The position numbers were made by a program, and so were the translations under genes. Positions 7,636 to 11,589 of a stretch of 11,589 bases of DNA are shown piece after piece. Numbering within the stretch: the stretch's first letter is position 1; each line of letters begins with the position of its first letter. The notes under the pieces are model-generated. The model was not told the origin of the DNA and did no database searches. It saw nothing but the letters and a program-made list of their open reading frames with translations. Source of the stretch: Asterionellopsis glacialis (taxonomy: Eukaryota > Bacillariophyta > Plagiogrammaphyceae > Rhaphoneidales > Asterionellopsidaceae); contig WKLE02004353.1 in NCBI GenBank assembly GCA_014885115.2, positions 1-11,589 on the forward strand, written 5' to 3'.

Positions 7636-9634
7636 TCATTTTAAAGAAAAAATCATGGAAGACGGTGACTCCATGTATGCTTTCCATTGATTACTGAACT
7701 TAGCCATCGTTGCTCCATCAATCGCACGATGATCGCCTCCCCAGGATATATTCATAATGAAGGTTTCCTCTACTCTGTCCCCAACAAATCGAGGGAGCCG
7801 TTGGATCTTACCCATGGCGCCAATAGCTACTTGGGGTGGTGTTACTATAGGACTCATGTACGTTCCTCCCATTGCGCCAATATTACTCAGTGTGAAGGTA
7901 GCATCACTAATATCTGATTCGGAAAGGTTTCCTTCCGATGCCTGTATTAAATTGAAAGTACAAAATATGGGATAAGTTAGATAGTAAAAGTCAAAGTATA
8001 ATATCCACGAAGAATTCACTCACTGCTTGTTGCAGGCGGTTCAATTCCTTGGCAATTTCCAATATAGACAGATCTTGACAAGCCTTAACTACGGGGACAG
8101 CTAAACCCTTAGCTGTGTCCATTGCTACACCGATGTTGTGATTTCCGTGGTATGTTGCTATGAAGTTTTCTGCGTCAAGACTTGAATTGATGGCGGGATA
8201 TTCCGTCATTGCCAATGATGCAGCCTTGAGACAGAAGGGTAAGTAGGACAGCTTAACTCCATGTGATTTAGCCAATGGTTTCAACTCTTCACGGCATACC
8301 CGCAAGGCGTTCATGTTGATCTCATCGGAGTAGACCATGTGGGGGATTTGCAATGCTGCTGTCATAGATTTCACCATAAGACGGTGATATCCTCGAATCG
8401 GTACAGTAACATCCTGACCGGGAGCAATATGGATGGTAGATTCTAGGGAAGTCATTGTCGGTTTAGATGTTGATGATGGTGTTGCTACCAATGCAGGAGG
8501 TTGCTTCTGTGAGAAAGCCCCAATCGCTAAGTCGTCATCCTTATATCTGCCACTATCCCTCAAAAGCTTCAAGATGTCAGCCTTCAAAATTCGTCCTTTT
8601 GGGCCAGTACCCATGATGGTGCTCAGATCGAGTCTGTATTGCATGCCGAGTCTTCGGACAGCCGGTGTGGCAAGCACTTTTCCAGTTGTTGTTGTCATTC
8701 TTCCACCAGACATAATTCCAGCAGTTGGGACATCACCAGTTGGAGCATCATCATCCCCTTTTATTGTAAACTTGGATGCAACAGATGGTATTTGTAGTTT
8801 GTCTTGTTCGTCATCCATGTTGTGGAGTTTCGGTGGCACCTTTGTTGCTTGTTCGCCGGACTCATGGTTACTGTTTTCGCCTGTAGGTGTCACAGATATG
8901 TGTAATAAAGGAGACCCTACCTTGATCATATCGCCAACATCGCCATTTAAAGATTCAATAGTTCCATCGCTGGTAAAGGGAAGACCCAGCGAACGATTAA
9001 ATAAAAAAATAATTTTGAGTAACTTATTTAGTTTCAGGACAATAAAAAGAAAAAAATAGATTCTCTTCATGCTTACGTCCAAACAACTTACTATCGAGAA
9101 GTAATTTCTACTGTTGCCTTGTCACTCTGCACTTCACAAATGCGGTCAAATTGAGACACATGGTCGCCGGGATTGACAAACCATTGCAACAATTCTACTT
9201 CGGCAATTCCTTCTCCAATATCAGCCAATATGAATGGAATTCTTTTGGTACCACTGCCAGTAGCGGAGTTGTCATTTTCCACTGTTTCGACGGATGAAAA
9301 TGATCGATAGGCGCTCGAAAAATGATTCTGCACTGTTTCTGGATAGTAAATGGGGAAGTTTGTTTTGTGATGTGTCGAATGCCATGTCAGACTTTCACCG
9401 CAGTGTATTAAAACTCGTGTTCCGATACAACGACGTGTCAAGTAAGAGATACTTGTTGATCGTTGCATCCTTAGAAGCTAAAAGTAACAGAATTTAAACA
9501 TCATCATTTGTGGTGGTAGGTGAGAATTTACTTCTAGTTCGGGTGCCGTTGCACATAGTTTTCACAATTGCCTAGAAATTTAAAAATGAACACCATCAAT
9601 GAAACTTGCTTACCTTGGAAGGGAAATTGCGCAT
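7636..9634 (-). CDS. DBT: Branched-chain 2-oxoacid dehydrogenase E2 (dihydrolipoyl transacylase), four exons
   Basis: Exons 9634-9614, 9477-9092, 8969-8024 and 7941-7636 join in phase to 552 aa; starting at the second Met (9468) gives 542 aa. Numbering uses the 542-aa form. The Arg/Ser-rich leader ([18 protein letters not shown]) is a mitochondrial presequence. The lipoyl domain (about 76-150) has lipoyl-Lys117 in [18 protein letters not shown], a BCKDH-E2 signature; its Tyr codon is split by intron 2. The peripheral subunit-binding domain is at 225-262 (TPAVRRLGM...[14 protein letters not shown]). The catalytic CAT domain (about 313-542) ends with the HxxxDG motif DHRAIDG (His512, Asp516). 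It forms the 24-mer core that passes acyl groups from Leu/Ile/Val-derived keto acids to CoA. One lipoyl domain and ITSRYDG argue against pyruvate or 2-oxoglutarate E2. Linkers are longer than in the human protein (482 aa). Confidence 0.88.
7942..8023 (-). other. Intron 3 of the E2 gene (82 nt)
   Basis: Donor GCA|GTGAGTG at 8023 and acceptor TTTAATACAG ending at 7942, phase 0. The join gives [17 protein letters not shown], matching the family's spacing before the TFTLSNIG block. Confidence 0.88.
8970..9091 (-). other. Intron 2 of the E2 gene (122 nt)
   Basis: Donor TA|GTAAGTTG at 9091 and acceptor TTTACCAG ending at 8970. The join restores the conserved ITSRYDG of the lipoyl domain, with the Tyr codon completed across the splice. 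Confidence 0.9.
9478..9613 (-). other. Proposed intron 1 of the E2 gene (136 nt)
   Basis: Donor AAG|GTAAGC at 9613 and acceptor TTACTTTTAG ending at 9478. It is phase 0 and joins MRNFPSK to LLRMQRSTS without a stop. The intron is inferred: without it the gene would start at the Met at 9468, where TAG lies in frame just upstream. Confidence 0.5.
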
Positions 9635-10373
9635 TGTGGTTGCTAAATATTTCTTTTGTCTATGACTTGTCGTAATGGGCACGTTTCAAGAATGTGACAT
9701 GGAAAAGAATTCTTTCTTAGTTGGGGCGCAAGGGAATGGAGACAGCCAAGAAAAGAAATATTGACAGAATGGCAGATGACAGCGAACCAGAACTCCAGAA
9801 CAGAGGAACAAACAGAACAGAACCCCCCCCCAAAAACAGGAGATGTCATTTCCTTTTGACACCCCCGCGACATCATGATTTTTATTGTCTCATGGCGGCT
9901 GTGCTGCTTAAATATTGCTCTGTGTCTGTGCACGAAAACAAAAGTATGCGGAAGAAATAGCTTACTGCCATACTTACAGAGTGACGTTTATTGTTAAAAT
10001 AAGATGCATCACGTCGACCACTACTTTTTGAACCGTATGTGTGTGTATCGGGACTGCTGTACCCATGACTATTCATACCTGGTACGTCAGCACCAAAGTT
10101 CAACCACGTTTCACCTGGCACATAGCAACTACGAGCAAGTCCTACCAGGTACCTGTACCAGGTAGGGTCCTAATCCTACCGGTACCTCAGTGGTACTCAT
10201 AGCCAAGTACGGTACATCTTTTCGCATACTGTGTGCGCGTGGGTTTGTTTGCAAGCAAACGTTGCAGACAAAAAAGGAGAGATTTGAAGAGGAAAACTTC
10301 TTTGGTATTAGGTCTCACTTCCTAGACAGTGTCGTAATCTCACCATCTACGAAGTCATATTTGAATTGTAACC
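9635..10373. promoter_or_regulatory. Divergent intergenic region between E2 and elongase genes
   Basis: This 739-bp region separates two head-to-head genes and must hold both promoters and 5' UTRs. Visible structure: a run of nine C (9823-9831) followed by five A; a GGTAC-rich inverted-repeat cluster (10141-10215); a short palindrome-like GTTTGCAAGCAAAC (10247-10260); and a minus-strand stretch of 33 codons (10076-9978) that ends exactly at a consensus GTAAGTATG donor. No TATA box could be assigned with confidence. Confidence 0.5.
10141..10180. repeat. Nested inverted repeat CCTACC/GGTAGG/CCTACC
   Basis: The arm at 10141-10152 (CCTACCAGGTAC) is the reverse complement of the arm at 10155-10166 with 11 of 12 positions matching and a 2-nt gap. 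A third copy, CCTACC at 10175-10180, can pair with the same GGTAGG. GGTAC also occurs at 10081, 10181, 10192 and 10211. Placement about 200-230 bp before the elongase ATG suggests a protein-binding site or a structured 5' leader, but neither is shown. Confidence 0.7.
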
Positions 10374-11326
10374 ATGGACACATACTTTTCCACTGTTGAT
10401 TCTATCGGAGAGTCTATCCTCTCATGGGCCGATCCCAAGAATGAATACCGCGGACATACCGAAGTAAGTTTGAAAGCGCAACATGAATGAAAATATGAGT
10501 AGGGGACTTATCTGTCGTTTTCTTTTCCAGTCCTATTGTCATTCATTCCTAACCCTTATTCAATTCATGTTATCACGTTTTTTTTGACAAACAGGGATGG
10601 TTGTTCACGGATTTCTCCACCGCTTTCTCAATCGCCTTGGCATACTTGGCCTTTGTTTTTATCGGTTCCTCCGTCATGAAAGCAGGAGTTCCTGCTATTG
10701 ACCCTTATCCGTTAAAATTCGTCTACAACGTTTCGCAGATCATGCTTTGTGCATACATGACTATCGAAGCCTTCCTTTTGGCTTACCGTAACAACTACAC
10801 TTTGATGCCTTGCAATGTTGTCAACTCACAGGACCCTCCTGTCGCCAACTTGTTGTGGATGTTCTATGCTTCCAAGATTTGGGATTTCTGGGATACCGTT
10901 TTCATTGTGCTTGGAAAGAAGTGGAGACAACTTTCTTTCCTTCATGTATACCACCATTTCACTATTTTCCTCTTCTACTGGCTCAACACCCATGTCAACT
11001 ACGATGGTGATATCTACCTCACCATTGTTCTTAACGGATTCATCCACACTGTCATGTACACTTACTACTTCATCTGCATGCACACCAAGGATCCCAAGAC
11101 TGGCAAGTCTCTTCCAATCTGGTGGAAGTCTTCCCTCACCATGATGCAAATGATCCAATTTGTTACCATGATGAGTCAGGGTACCTATCTTATGGCCACT
11201 CAATGCGAAAACACAAGTCTCAGGGTTGTCTTTGCATACGTTGTGTACATTTTGTCTCTCTTCTTCCTTTTCGGACAGTTCTACATTCAGTCCTACACTA
11301 AGCCCAAGAAGAAGAAGTCTGCCTAA
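10374..11326 (+). CDS. ELO1: ER PUFA elongase, Δ6/C18-type (3-ketoacyl-CoA synthase of the ELO family)
   Basis: Exons 10374-10463 and 10595-11326 encode 273 aa, the length of the diatom ELO1 proteins (about 272). Exon 1 (MDTYFSTVDSIGESILSWAD...) aligns with their N-terminus, which confirms the start; the ATG context (aaccATGGAC) is good. Signatures: SKIWDFWDT (123-131), the catalytic His box HVYHH (147-151), NGFIHTVMYTYY (177-188) and TMMQMIQF (212-219). Several hydrophobic spans fit the seven-helix ELO fold. The C-terminus ends KKKKSA, a KKxx ER-retrieval signal. The enzyme condenses malonyl-CoA with acyl-CoA in the ER. By similarity it should extend Δ6-desaturated C18 acids (γ-linolenic, stearidonic) to C20 on the route to EPA/DHA; that substrate choice is inferred from remembered family resemblance. 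Codon use in exon 2 is richer in C-ending codons than neighbouring genes, hinting at strong expression. Confidence 0.92.
10464..10594 (+). other. Elongase intron (131 nt)
   Basis: Donor GAA|GTAAGTTTG at 10464; acceptor after a T-rich tract, TTTTTTTTGACAAACAG, ending at 10594. Phase 0. The join gives GHTE-GWLFTDF, matching the elongase N-terminal layout. Confidence 0.92.
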
Positions 11327-11589
11327 ACAAACTATCTGAGTTGGTGAAAATAGAAATAATAATAATGTGAAATAGCAATTCAATGAGTTAGTTCATTACG
11401 ACCAAAACTTTTATTTTATATGTCAAGTTGGACCTTTACTGTGGTGGTTCTACTCCTAGATTTCAGAGTGATAATTTTCCTGTAATTTTATTGAGAAAAG
11501 AGTGGGCGGACGAAAAATCTCTCCAACTGTGTTTACGCGATGGAAGCGATTTGGTGACAGAGCAAACAACTCCACAGAGTTCTCCTCCT
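11327..11589. other. Downstream flank of the elongase, no gene seen
   Basis: About 260 bp to the window edge. AATAATAAT near 11356 could act as a polyadenylation signal. The last 100 bp are less AT-rich and might belong to the next gene's upstream region. Confidence 0.4.

Noticed and set aside
8433..9059. Long plus-strand open frame (208 codons)
   Set aside because: Exactly antisense to the well-supported E2 exon 2; composition rich in Ser/Pro/Val without any domain.
9823..9836. C9A5 homopolymer junction as a polypurine tract or retroelement border
   Set aside because: No LTRs, primer-binding site or reverse transcriptase remnants nearby; a simple homopolymer is sufficient.
10826..11383. 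Minus-strand open frame of 185 codons
   Set aside because: Antisense to elongase exon 2, whose motifs are complete; a complement-strand shadow.
1..11589. CRISPR arrays, tRNA/rRNA genes, bacterial operons or phage modules
   Set aside because: No regularly spaced repeats or cloverleaf sequences were recognised, and spliced genes with organelle-targeting leaders mark this as eukaryotic nuclear DNA.

Overview
The window looks like nuclear DNA of a stramenopile alga, most probably a diatom. Four things point there: a Δ6-type PUFA elongase very close to the Thalassiosira ELO1 family; a phosphatase whose N-terminus carries a diatom-style plastid import motif (VTAF|LP, like ASAF|AP); short GT-AG introns of about 80-140 nt; and compact gene spacing with AT-rich, CAA/ATG-rich simple-sequence spacers. 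The species cannot be fixed from the sequence alone.

Layout, left to right: (1) the 3' part of a berberine-bridge-type FAD-linked oxidase with an acidic, membrane-anchor-like tail (+, 1-1271). (2) A convergent single-exon homologue of the splicing factor SPF45/DRT111 (-, 2984-1758), in which an RG-rich stretch stands where the G-patch should be. (3) A 2.5-kb gene graveyard (about 3360-6000). It holds a decayed, transposase-like reading frame (3361-3850), a broken F-box/SNF2 ATPase/bromodomain gene (4189-5515), and a small unidentified minus-strand frame with one frameshift (5997-5583). (4) An intact plastid-targeted histidine-phosphatase (PGAM-like) gene (+, 6397-7194). (5) A convergent four-exon gene for the mitochondrial branched-chain 2-oxoacid dehydrogenase E2 subunit (-, 9634-7636). 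(6) A 739-bp divergent promoter region with a GGTAC-rich palindromic cluster. (7) A two-exon ER fatty-acid elongase (+, 10374-11326).

The intact genes are housekeeping or lipid/amino-acid metabolism genes and do not form a pathway cluster. The one suggestive pairing is the head-to-head arrangement of the BCKDH E2 gene (branched-chain amino-acid breakdown to acyl-CoAs) with the PUFA elongase, which share one intergenic region. No CRISPR, defence island, RNA gene or intact mobile element was found. The most unusual item is the F-box/SNF2/bromodomain relic: five in-frame stops, at least two frame changes and a mutated Walker A motif, yet its domain order can still be read. Bromodomain similarity follows directly after the ATPase P-loop, which suggests a living SNF2 subfamily with a bromodomain inserted inside the ATPase core.
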